Shown piece by piece: positions 10,501-20,507 of a stretch of 64,000 bases of DNA. The stretch comes from Apodospora peruviana (taxonomy: Eukaryota; Ascomycota; Sordariomycetes; Sordariales; Lasiosphaeriaceae). Positions within the stretch are counted from its first letter, which is position 1, and each line of letters starts with the position of its first letter. Both the position numbers and the translations under genes were made by a program. The notes beneath the pieces were generated by a model. That model ran no database searches and was not told where the DNA came from. It worked only from the letters and a program-made list of their open reading frames with translations. The DNA lies in assembly GCA_033439685.1 (NCBI GenBank), contig JAUEDM010000002.1:2294001-2358000 (forward strand), given 5' to 3'.

Positions 10501-13500
10501 CACATGGTTTATTATATGAGCGGACGGTGTGTCTACCGGCATACATCTTTTGAAAAAATGCGTGGCTCTTACGCATCGTGGTGTCAACTCAAAATTCTGA
10601 ACCCCCAAAAATGGATGCCTGCTTTTTTGCTGTCGTCTCACACGCAACAATATGCAATGGTGCAACGGGAAACAAATATGGGGCTGCCGATATCACGGGC
10701 ACTTTACAACCTGCGGTCAAGTCAATGGATTCAGTCATAGGTAGTTAAGGTAAGTATTGCCTGACGTCGGGACGGTGGTGTTCCTGACGTCGGGGCGTGG
10801 TCGTTGTTGTATGATGTATGATGAAAGTCGCCACTGCACCTGCAACCTCCCACCCTTGCCCAATTGAGTTGTGCTCTTTATCACCTTACCCTATTTGAAT
10901 GCTCTGATGCCATTTGCAGATGGCAAGAGCAAACGGCAGGTACGATTTTGAAGGGGGCTGATGACGATCGGACAAGTCCAGAGGGTGCCTGCCCTATTTT
11001 GACAGGCTCACGGCCATGTACCGCAGCAGCAGTCCGCAAAATAGGAGCCTCCAATTGTCAGGAAAGTGCCAAGCCGATGACATGACGCATCCACGGCACC
11101 AAAGTTGTTAACGGGGGCAAAGAGCGATGGGCGGCGAGAGCCAGGGAGATGAACCCTGGCTACCTACTTAGGTAACTAACAGAGCCGACGATTGACTGGT
11201 CCTCGCTCCACAATACCGTCCGCACCAGACATCGTCATTCTCCTCCTTCCTTCCCGACACTGAGATGACCTGCCTTTGTGCGATCCGGCACTGACTGAAT
11301 CGACACACTCCCGACGTAGGTGTCTACCTATCTTAGTTAAGAGATGCAGTAGAGCAACGGGAATCTCAATACAAACAAAGGGGCTTGACTAACAGAGTGA
11401 CCTCCACTCCACAAGCCGCATCACAATGCCCATCACGTAGCCCATCCCCAACGTCCCCTACGATCCATATTTAAACTCAAGCAGCTTCTATTGAAGATAA
11501 CAGAGAATATCTTCCCCGTCTGCATCACCATCGTCATCGCGTTCGACGCGTCATGTTCAACACCGCTGTTCGGGCAAACAAACAGAACAACCGCCATCTC
11601 TCGAGTGAACATACGAAATAACAAACGTTGGACAAGATTACACTCTTCACTCCGTCACCGTATAGCCGTCGTCATTATACCATTCCCACCGCTCTTTCGC
11701 CAACACATACGCACAACCCCGTGCACAGTGATGTCGAGTACAACCCCCCAGCACGAAAAGAAAGTGATTGCCTAGAACAGCAACCCGTCGTGACTGTCTC
11801 CGTCCAGTTGCATGGGTGACACGGGGGGAAAGATCTGCAGAACCCTGGAGAAAATGCTCGATAGGTGTTCCGACGACACCCTTCGGCCAGCAGGACCCTT
11901 ACGTCTTTGCTCCACTGCCGTCAGCGTGAAAGGACGAGTGGATGGATGGATCGATGTTGATCACCGGGAGATAGAAGCGTCTGATACGGTGCCGTGTACA
12001 AAGTTGGTACCAAGGTGGTGACTCGCGAGTCCCGCCGGCGATCCTAGTCAAGAATCCTTCAGGAGGAAGGGCACCTTACAACTAGGAGGTAAGCTACCTA
12101 ACTACGTACACCGATGAATCCACACAAAGATGGCCAGTATCGTAATCCGCATGACGCAGAAGAAACCGCCAGCGTTGGAATCGTCTCCCTGGTCTCTCTC
12201 ACCTCGTCGCCATTGATACTATGCTTCACTTCTTGAGTACGTTGTCACAGCAGAGAACCATACGACGTTTACGTCACGTCTGGTGGAAGCTCGAGAACCT
12301 AATGTTTCGACACGAAAGTTATGGACGATGAGAAGAAGACAGTATCTTCGCCATGCCCTTCGTCCTCCATCCATCTGTACCTGATCGATCCGTCCACCCT
12401 AGAAGCCTCGTGAGGTCACCTGCTTCAACCAGCTAACTCAGCCAGTTCCCATCTCAAGATAAACAACCTCTACCAAGTTACTCGGGACCGACCATGTCTA
12501 ATCATCGAATGTCTTTACTGGCCCCACTTCTCTTCTCGAGACAATGGTCACCCTGCAATCCGTCCAGCCCGGCTGAGATCGAAGATATAAACATGTTGGT
12601 TGCCACCTATTTAGGTTGTGTGTCACACTGTTCCTACATCATATAACTTTGTTAAGACAGTACCGGCGTCTCTCGCAGTGCCAATACTGCTAACCGGGGG
12701 TGTGCCTCTCCAAACTCATGGGTATCCTTATCCAAACCGTAAAGACAGACACATGGTCGTCCGTAGATATATGATTGGTGTTAGTTTGTGCTATTCTTTT
12801 TGGATAAGGATGTTGCTGCCGACGGGCTGCTGCGGAGTGGTCCAGGGTTGAATAAGAGTCCGTCAGGTGAACCGTTCAAAGCTGTTGGGCAAGTAAGGTA
12901 GGAGGTTGGTGGGTGGGAAACGTAGACGAATAACAGGGGGGAAATTCGAATAATGGTGAGTTTGCCCTGAGCAATAAATAGGTGTCAGCCGGCCAGCATC
13001 AAGAAAGCCTCTTTGAGGATGGTTCAGAAGGTGATAGCTGTCGTTCGCTCCGATCCGGCCAAGGAGGGTTCGTTCCAGCCATCGAGAAAGCTGGCTGGTA
13101 TGGCACCTTGGTCATATGGTCGTCTTGTTCTCTCTGGGATATTCGGTCGTATACTACGAGATGACGAGGCAGTGCTTTTCCTTCAGTGTTACACTAACAG
13201 TTGACATCCCCGGATACAGTCATCACCGAAATGGTAGTAGCAGTGGTCCACACCTGAGGTACTTGTCAGTATTGTAATACAGGTTGGCCTGCACCTTCAT
13301 GTCACCTAGGACCTGTGGTTCTCTAGAGTTGGTAGAGAATAAAGATTAGACCGACTTCGTAGCGATCAAATTCCTCGAGGACACTCGCTCCGTGACCTGG
13401 GGTCCCCTACTGATGTATGTTTACATTTGTTAGACCAACCACTCAGGGAGCTTGCGAACCCGAGCCCGTGGAACATTTGACGATAATGGCGATGCGGCTG

Positions 13501-14263
13501 TGCGATGAGTTCCTTCGTGTCTAGTCTGAAGCTGGAAAGTCTTGGTGTTAAATTCCATGATTGTGTCTCGTATTATATTCCACGTACCTATGTAAATACT
13601 CACTTAGACCAGACTCATGTAGGTGCGATAAGAAAAGCGGAAGGCAGCCTGTTTGGGTGTCTAATAAAAAAAAAGAAGAAGGGATATACAAAACCGAGGC
13701 TGTGCTTGTTTGATATCTAACTTATAAGATACTGTATTCATATAACGCGGAACCAGGAGGTCAGTACTCGATGTGGAGAAGTATTTGTTGTTGACATGAA
13801 GAAAGGGGGTTTGGGGTCTAGACCAAACCTTATGGAGTATCATGATGCGGGCACACACGCTATCAACCGAGTTAAGACATCATGGAATAAACAAGCGAGT
13901 ACCGACAAGGGCCACTACACCATGGTATAAATACCAACCGCAACAATTGACAGAGAAATTCCCACACATAAGTACCTTACTTGGTCCTGTCTTAAGGTAC
14001 CGGCCCGGCATTTTACAGAAGCTCTACTTTAGGTCCCTTAGGTACCTACCTGGTAGTTAGATTGCCGAGCACCTTGCATTATTAGGTAGATAGCATCGTA
14101 TTATCATTGGCCGTCCATTGACCTCCACTTTTACGATAAGCTGTTTCCATACATGCCTCAGGTATCCCCTCTCATCGAGATGGGGAAACAGAACAAACGC
14201 CAACAGCTCGAACGCCATAATAACAAACCCCGATTAATATCCTCGAAAAAGAAACGAGGGAAA
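7595..14263. other. 6.7 kb gene-poor region
   Basis: No ORF here has a recognisable domain, and attempts to join neighbouring ORFs through plausible splice sites gave nothing protein-like. The longest frames (136 aa at 8200-8610 and at 9115-9525, both minus) are Cys/Arg/Trp-rich with no coherent fold. The region holds scattered TACCTA/TAGGTA words (for example 8051-8060, 11161-11180, 14041-14060) and a direct repeat containing TGACGTCGG at 10760-10794. It probably includes the promoter of the small gene at 7594 and of the gene starting at 14264. I see no LTR, transposase or tRNA. Confidence 0.55.
10760..10794. repeat. Tandem CCTGACGTCGGG direct repeat
   Basis: The 12-mer CCTGACGTCGGG occurs at 10760-10771 and again at 10783-10794, 23 bp start to start, or about two helical turns. 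Each copy contains the palindrome GACGTC and resembles a CRE-like bZIP site (TGACGTCA with the last base changed). A short ATGATGT repeat follows near 10810. No gene is called next to it. Confidence 0.5.
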
Positions 14264-15088
14264 ATGACAGATAAAGCTCAGTCGCGTATAAGCGAGGATG
14301 GCATCCATTCCGCCTTTTTCTATGGTGAGTGACTACCAAACCGCCTTCGTCTTATCACACACATCATATGCCTAACTAGGTACCTAACCGACCGACATAG
14401 GAACTCTGGTATGTATACCACTCACTCATTCACCCACCAAAACCGAAAAAAAATGAACAGCAAATCACTAAAACGGACCACTTGATGACAGATGGTACCA
14501 GAGGTATTCTACTCAGTCTGCTACGGAACCAAAAGCGTGCCGCCGGCCATCGCGGCACTGCACACTTTTCGTCCGGCCGTGCTGCACGGCTACTGCCGCC
14601 GCCGCGTACTGCACGCCGACTACCCGGGCATCGTCGCGGATGAAGGTCACTCGGTCCTGGGCACGCTCGCTACGGGCTTGACGCGGGCCAACATGGCCAA
14701 GCTCGACTTCTTCGAGGGGTCACAGTACGAGCGCCGCAGGGTGTGCGTGAGCCTACTGGCTGACCACGACAATGTTGACAACGTCATCATTCGAGGTAAT
14801 GATCGGGTCGAGGAAGGCAACGAGGAGGTCGATGCCGAGGTCTATGTGTTTCTTGCGAGGGATGAGCTGGAGGAGAAGGAGTGGGATTTGGACGAGTTTA
14901 GGCGGGAGAAGCTGACCAAGTGGACGAGGGCGGGGTATGTTTTTGAGGGTGAGTATCTTTCATTCTTGTTACAATACATGGTATATGGATACCTGACTTT
15001 GCTGAGTTTGGAGAGGACTGATGGTTGACTAACTTGATTTCTGTCTGCAGATTGTGATCCTGAACAACCCGCCAAGGTGGTGACATAG
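14264..15088 (+). CDS. Gamma-glutamylcyclotransferase-like (AIG2/GGCT fold) protein
   Basis: Member of the AIG2/gamma-glutamylcyclotransferase family, which cleaves gamma-glutamyl amines or dipeptides to 5-oxoproline. Four exons: 14264-14324, 14401-14408 (8 nt), 14492-14948 and 15051-15088, giving 187 aa. The assembled N-terminus reads MTDKAQSRISEDGIHSAFFYGTLMVPEVFYSVCYG. FFYGTLM is the family's YG[ST]L substrate-binding motif, and it appears only if the 8-nt exon is included. Donors are GTGAGT, GTATGT and GTGAGT; acceptors are ATAG, ACAG and GCAG. Further family features are LHGYCRRRVLHADYPGIV, the conserved acidic residue in LDFFEGSQYERR (the usual catalytic Glu position) and a C-terminal Glu-rich helix. 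The last exon adds DCDPEQPAKVVT. Without splicing the open frame starts at 14492 and lacks the motif. The native substrate is unknown. Confidence 0.85.
14401..14408 (+). other. 8-nt micro-exon encoding the G-T-L of YGTL
   Basis: GAACTCTG lies between acceptor CATAG and donor GTATGT. Its first two bases complete a split glycine codon, followed by ACT (Thr) and CTG (Leu). The flanking introns are 76 bp (14325-14400) and 83 bp (14409-14491). Skipping it would shift the frame (8 is not a multiple of 3) and destroy the active-site loop. Confidence 0.8.
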
Positions 15089-18000
15089 AGAGGTGAATGA
15101 ATGCCATTTCTCACTCACCCTTTAAGAGAAGAGAACGGGCTCAATACTTATAAAGCTGTTAACGACTGACTGCCTACCTTACCTGGTATGTTACGAGCAA
15201 TTTAAAATTGGTATGGACGTGAGGGAATGGCAATCGATCAGTTGCAATGAGACAGTGGTATCTAATAGTAATAAATCCCGGTGATCGGGTCGAGTTGGTG
15301 GGCTTTATCAACTTTCCGATGGCAGACAATAAGAACTTGACAAGTATGGAGCAGTCGGCTGGTCGGTGGTTTTTCTTTTCGGTACATATTTCAGTCATAT
15401 CCCCCTTTTCTCGTGCTTGCTGTTCCCTGGGAGTACGGAATACGTGAGAATAATAAGCGTGGCCCACACCATCCATCTGGCAAGGATGAAGCCCTCGCTC
15501 ACATGTTGCTTCCTGATTAGCGCTTCCAGCGGAAAAGAGGATGCTGCGTACATGGATGGATTTGGACCGTTAGGTTGGGCGCCTGTATGCAGTACTGGCG
15601 CGGCGCGGCGCGGCGCGGCGATGGACCGAGGCGAGCAAACGAACAAAAAACTGGGGTGGAGATGCAAATAACATCGGATTTGATTTTATTGAGTGTCCTG
15701 TTCGTTTCTGTGAATCGTGAAACATCTTTGGGGTACGAAACAAATAGAAAAGGGTGTGCCGAGCCAGGAGGACTCTCTCTATTCGCTCTCCGCTGCCTTC
15801 GCAAAAAGAGAGAGAGTGTGTGTGTGGGCAAGGGAAACACGTGCCCATCGTCGTCCCCATCGTGAGTGAGCTTTTGAACGCGATATGTCGTTCGTGGGAC
15901 CAAAAAGCGAATTGAAACATCACACCCTTGCTCGCTCAGTTGTTTCACCATCACGAGCCACAGCGCCAGTGATGGAAGCCCCTGAGAGAGAAAAGCCAAG
16001 CCGTGGGCTACCTGCCAATTGCCCCTCTACTGCCCCACCTTTTGGTGCCCCCAGGTCTGCAATCAGGGGTCAAAGAAGAATTTTGTGCGCGATGAGTGGC
16101 TGCGAGATTGAGAAGCCACCACGCCACCCTTTCAGGCGTTGGCAACGAGTGGCAGAGAAACAAGCTTGTTTGCCCTGGCTCCAGGCCTAACTACCTAGGT
16201 TCCCTCTTCTTCCAGCAGGCCCCCAGCCATTCTTTTCTGTCGTCACGTCCTCTACTGTTCTCGACTGAATGATTGGTTCTGATGGGGTTCGAATCGGCCT
16301 CGGCTCGCTGTTATGAGTTCCCAGGTTAGTCAGTCGTAAAGAAACTAACCTGGAATTTCCAGAAGACTGGCCGGTGGCCACCCGGGCACCGTTGCATCTT
16401 CCCCAGATTCTATCGATGCGTTGGGAGACCGGCCCGGCGAACAAGTGACGGCCCGGCTTGAAAGTGCTCGGAGCTGAAACCCTTGTCAAGGGTCTTGCCA
16501 GGCACGGCCGGCCCGCTACTGGCTCACTCGCTTCGCTGCTTCCCTGGCTCACCTGAGCGCAGAACCGGGCTGGGCTGCCCTCATCGGGTGCCGTCGGATT
16601 TTGCGTTTAGACGAGGCAAACTTTCTGGTCATCGACCCGGTCCAACCGTTCTTATTTTACGGCGTAGGCTCTCGACAGGCTTTTGGTCCTGGGATGTTGG
16701 GAGGAATTTTGGGGTCCCGCGCCCTCTTTCGGCAGCCGAATCCCAAAGAGAGATTGAAATCCGATCTGGCGAGGCGCTCCATGCCCGGCCAAGGAACAAT
16801 AGGGGCTACCCGGCGTGGGCGAAGACGTTGTTTTGCTCGCCTCCCGTCCGAGATACTTGAAGGTGAGGGCCGGGCGGTGATGCATCATTGCACCCGACAG
16901 GGCCGTGATATAATGGTAGCCGAGAATACCGCCCTGTCACGTTCTTTCAGAAAAAAAAAGATAACCGCTGACAGAACACGTGAGACACTGTGGTAGTTCT
17001 CTTCGAACTACACGTATTTGAGGATGCTGCTCAGCGGTTCAGATGGCAGAGTCTGATGGAGGTGGAGGGCGTGGCGCTGTGGAATCCCCCTGCACTTCCA
17101 GGTTGGCAGCTAAACAGGGGAACCACCATGTAAGCCACTGCCAGATCCCCCGCTCCTTCCCCCTACTGGATCTGTTCAGGGTCTGCACAGGCCACTTACT
17201 GCCCGACGTCAACTTCCCGTCTCCATTCGTTGATCGTAGGTTCTTGCCGTCCCCAGTCAGGGGTAACAACCTGGAACCCACGATGAGTTGTTTGGCTGTC
17301 TGGCCATCGGCTGCCTGCCTGTGTTGGCAGGTGCTCCCGTTGGCGCACAGAGTCCGACAGGGAGTACGGAATACAGGCTGCCTCGGTGGAGAACACAGCA
17401 TGGATCTCGGGCAATTGTTTCTGGTCATTCTGGTCCCTTTTTTACAACTTCGAAACAGCACACTTGGGATGGAGCCAACCTATCACAACTCTTCGACCGC
17501 CACCTTGCTCTCTGCCTACGATGTCTTCCCCTGAACCTTCGCGCGTCGCTCCCCTGTGCCTCGGGCGAGGCGGCCTCAAGTCGGTGACCGCGTATCTCTT
17601 CCCTGCTCCAAAGGTATCCAGGGACTTGCAAATCCGGCCGTCTTACTGGGCCAGATCCAACTCCCTCGTACTTTTGGGCTCTGGTTCTAGCCAATGACAT
17701 TCTTTCCAGCTACATTTTGTGTTCCCTTCACCAGCTACTTTCCTTTCTTTTGTCCTCCCCTTTCTGTTTTGTGCCCGTCAACGCACAGCAGTTGACTGCC
17801 GTTTGTCGACTCCTTTCCCTCGGGTCACCAACAGGCCTTCGCGATATAAGAACCAGTGCCGAGCCCTGCCAAGGTTCCACGCTCCTTAACTTTCTCTCCT
17901 TACTCAGAGTCGTCGGTGACTTGAGCTGCCTCGTCCATTCCTTGAAGGCCAGGACCTGTTTCTGTTTTTCTTGTTGTGATTCTTCTGCCTGGTGCATTAC

Positions 18001-18189
18001 CTTCCTTTTTCACTTCAGAGATACCCACGACAGACGCAATATCTGCCTACATTCTTTCAGGAGCACATTGCTACCTATCACTCGTCGATCGAGAAACCTC
18101 GTCCTATCACGCGAAAGCATAGGACAAGTCACGCTTCTACAGCATCCCAAAACTACTCGTCTACAACGACTTTAAGTTCAACAAGAAAC
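15089..18189. other. 3.1 kb intergenic region upstream of the LPMO
   Basis: Several overlapping ORFs of 90-163 aa occur on both strands (for example 15517-15999 minus and 17043-17534 plus). None shows a domain or a plausible exon chain. The region holds a (CGGCG) tandem run at about 15599-15620, a 10-bp inverted repeat at 16321-16353 and a 15-mer present at both 15429 and 17360. The last several hundred bases are pyrimidine-rich, typical of a fungal promoter and long 5' leader, and should serve the monooxygenase gene. The frame is open upstream of its ATG from about 17992, but only from a GTG codon. Confidence 0.55.
16321..16353. repeat. Perfect 10-bp inverted repeat with 13-nt loop
   Basis: CCAGGTTAGT (16321-16330) and ACTAACCTGG (16344-16353) are exact reverse complements. 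This could be a palindromic binding site or a hairpin. No gene is adjacent. Confidence 0.6.
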
Positions 18190-19494
18190 ATGTTTTTTAG
18201 AAAGATTGCCCTCGCGGCTGGTGGCTTGGCCGCCGTTACAAATGCTCATGTTGTCATGAATACACCCAAGACCTTCGCAGTCCCTGCCGTTCACAATGGC
18301 CCACTCGACGCAAGCGGATCCGATTTCCCTTGCCAAGCAGCAAACGGGGTGTACTCGGCCCAGGGTGTCTCCAACGTTATGGAGCTGGGTTCGTCACAGC
18401 CACTTGCCTTCACCGGTTCGGCTGTCCACGGAGGGGGCTCCTGTCAGATCTCCATCACGTACGACACCGCTCCCACTAAGAACAGCGTATGGAAGGTCAT
18501 CCATTCCATCGAGGGTGGTTGTCCTGCAAAGAACACCGAAGGCAACCTGGGCGACAATGCGGCCATGCCTGTTCCCTTCGACTTCACATTCCCCATTCCG
18601 AAGGACATCCCCGCCGGCAACGGAACGCTCGCATGGACGTGGCTGAACCGGATCGGGAACCGGGAGTTTTACATGAACTGTGCTCCGGTTACCCTGACGG
18701 GCTCTGGAGGAGACAAGTCGAACTGGGAGTCGCTCCCCGACATGTTCACTGCGAACATCGGCAATGATTGCACAACAACAGAGAAGAAGGATTACAAGTA
18801 TCCTAACCCTGGAAACTCGGTGGATAACTTTTCGTCTTTCGGTCTGTCGGACCCCGTTGGCGCCGGCTGTCAGAAGGCTGTTGCTGGTGGCGGTGGAGGC
18901 TCTGGCTCTGGATCCGGGGGTGGCGCGGCTGTTCCTCCGCCCTCTCCCACCGTAGCTCCTGCACCGGGCCCAACCGATGATCTTCCTGGTGGCGTCTTCA
19001 TTACTATCGCAACTGATGGAGGCGCGGCCGGGGCGCCTACTGTGGCAGAACCTACTGTAGCAGAGCCAACACCCACGGTCGTGGCACCAGTTCCGTCCAA
19101 AGCTGCCAGCAGCCCGCCAGCACTAGCACCTGCACCACCTGCCGCAACGACTTCAGCTGCGCCTGTGGCTCCCGTAGTACCTCCGGTTACCGGCGGTGCG
19201 GATAACAGCGGTGGGCCTGACGCTGGTGCGGGATCCGGATCCGGATCCGGGAGTGGAAGTGACAACTCGGGTTCCGGCGGAACGACGGGTGCAATGGCGG
19301 CTGGCTCTGCTTGCAGCCCCGTTGGTCTCTGGAACTGCGTCGGTGGAACCTCGTACCAGCAATGTGGTAGCGGCGTCTGGTCGCCTGTCATGGCTCTGGC
19401 GGCTGGCACATCATGCTCACCTGGCCAGTCGGCGTCGATAAACATCGTTGCTGCCAATGGACGGAAGAGACGCGGATTTACATTCCGGGGATAA
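18190..19494 (+). CDS. Secreted AA11 lytic polysaccharide monooxygenase with C-terminal X278-like module
   Basis: Copper enzyme that oxidatively cleaves chitin. 434 aa, no introns. A signal peptide (MFFRKIALAAGGLAAVTNA) ends so that His20 becomes the mature N-terminus (HVVMNTPKTF), as the copper histidine brace requires. The second brace ligand is His80 in SAVHGGGSC. The axial Tyr161 lies in NREFYMNCAPV. Six or more cysteines fit the disulfides of the fold. The catalytic domain ends near residue 235. A Gly/Ser/Pro/Ala/Thr linker of about 130 residues follows, with small repeats (PTVAEPTVAEPTPTV; GSGSGSGSGS). A Cys-rich C-terminal module of about 60 residues (GLWNCVGGTSYQQCGSGVW) matches the X278-type domain common behind AA11. 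The last residues (GRKRRGFTFRG) are basic. Likely chitin remodelling or scavenging of fungal cell wall. Confidence 0.92.
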   Translation: MFFRKIALAAGGLAAVTNAHVVMNTPKTFAVPAVHNGPLDASGSDFPCQAANGVYSAQGVSNVMELGSSQPLAFTGSAVHGGGSCQISITYDTAPTKNSVWKVIHSIEGGCPAKNTEGNLGDNAAMPVPFDFTFPIPKDIPAGNGTLAWTWLNRIGNREFYMNCAPVTLTGSGGDKSNWESLPDMFTANIGNDCTTTEKKDYKYPNPGNSVDNFSSFGLSDPVGAGCQKAVAGGGGGSGSGSGGGAAVPPPSPTVAPAPGPTDDLPGGVFITIATDGGAAGAPTVAEPTVAEPTPTVVAPVPSKAASSPPALAPAPPAATTSAAPVAPVVPPVTGGADNSGGPDAGAGSGSGSGSGSDNSGSGGTTGAMAAGSACSPVGLWNCVGGTSYQQCGSGVWSPVMALAAGTSCSPGQSASINIVAANGRKRRGFTFRG

Positions 19495-20507
19495 CTAAAA
19501 TGTTGGAACACATTAAAAAGGAAATTTAGTGGGATCATGCGAGGGGCGTTTTCTTTTTCATTCTGTTTATACGTTTGAGCATTTTGTTTGGTGGGTATTT
19601 GGTTTCTTGCCTTGCCGGCATTTCTTTTCTTTACTTTTTTATTGTATATACCTTACTACCTACACCCTCACTTCTATACGCGCCCTCTTTTGGGAGAGAG
19701 GCAGAAGCACACGCTCTTGGTTTACCTTGGATAAACTCCAGGTTTGGTAGACTCCATAGCAGAGAAATCTACTAAAGAATGAATTCTCGTGACTTTAGTC
19801 AGATTTTTTGGATAGTTACGCGCTGGAGTTAGAGGAAGATTCGTTGAAGGATCTGTACCTAACGAATCCGTAGATCTTTTTGGAGATGAGATTAGATTGA
19901 TTAGATAAGATTAGATCAGAGTGGTCACAGTTTGGTGGAACCCGAAGATCGCCCGGTCCCGTTTGTGGCGTTACGCCCCCCAGGCCCACACCTGATAGCG
20001 GAAGAATGATATTGCTGTCGCCTAGCGCACTTTGATTTGGCGACCGCGGGCCCCCAGGCTGCGCGTTCCCTAGGCCATTTTTTTGACTTGTGAACCGTCG
20101 CAGCCTACTGGTACTTCGTGCGAGGCAGTCGCAACTATTTCCTTACGCCGTGATACCCATATCTGCTCCTGCTTTTTCCCCTCCTCACTCGGCCACCCAA
20201 CTCCAGGCCTTTGACGCGTCTTTTTCGGAAACATTCTAGTTTGAATTTTATTACTGCGTCTTTATTTCGACTTTCAGTTTTCTCCACTGGATCACATGCC
20301 GTCATCGATGCTCTGCTCGCGATAGCTCCGGTGAAGCTCCAAGACCATCGCGGCGCCCCTCCCGGCAAAGTCAATTTCGCATTACACATACTACAGCTCG
20401 GCGTCCCCTCCAACACAATTTGCACGAGCTTTCAAATAACCCCATGCAGAAGCTCATCCTCCTTATCATCTCCATAGCCGGCCAAGTTGAATGTCGACTC
20501 AACAACG
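19495..20507. other. Intergenic spacer: LPMO 3' UTR and TRA1 promoter
   Basis: About 1 kb. The first 400 bp is T-rich with repeated TTAGAT words near 19890-19915. The rest is the promoter/leader of TRA1. ORFs of 70-96 aa here have no features of real proteins. Confidence 0.6.

Noticed and set aside
15517..15999. 160-aa minus-strand ORF
   Set aside because: Mixed composition without motif, overlaps other equally long frames, contains a CGGCG repeat, and no splice partner. Chance ORF.
17043..17534. 163-aa plus-strand ORF and overlapping minus frames of 91-140 aa
   Set aside because: Several frames are open at once in GC-rich DNA, and none has protein-like patterning.
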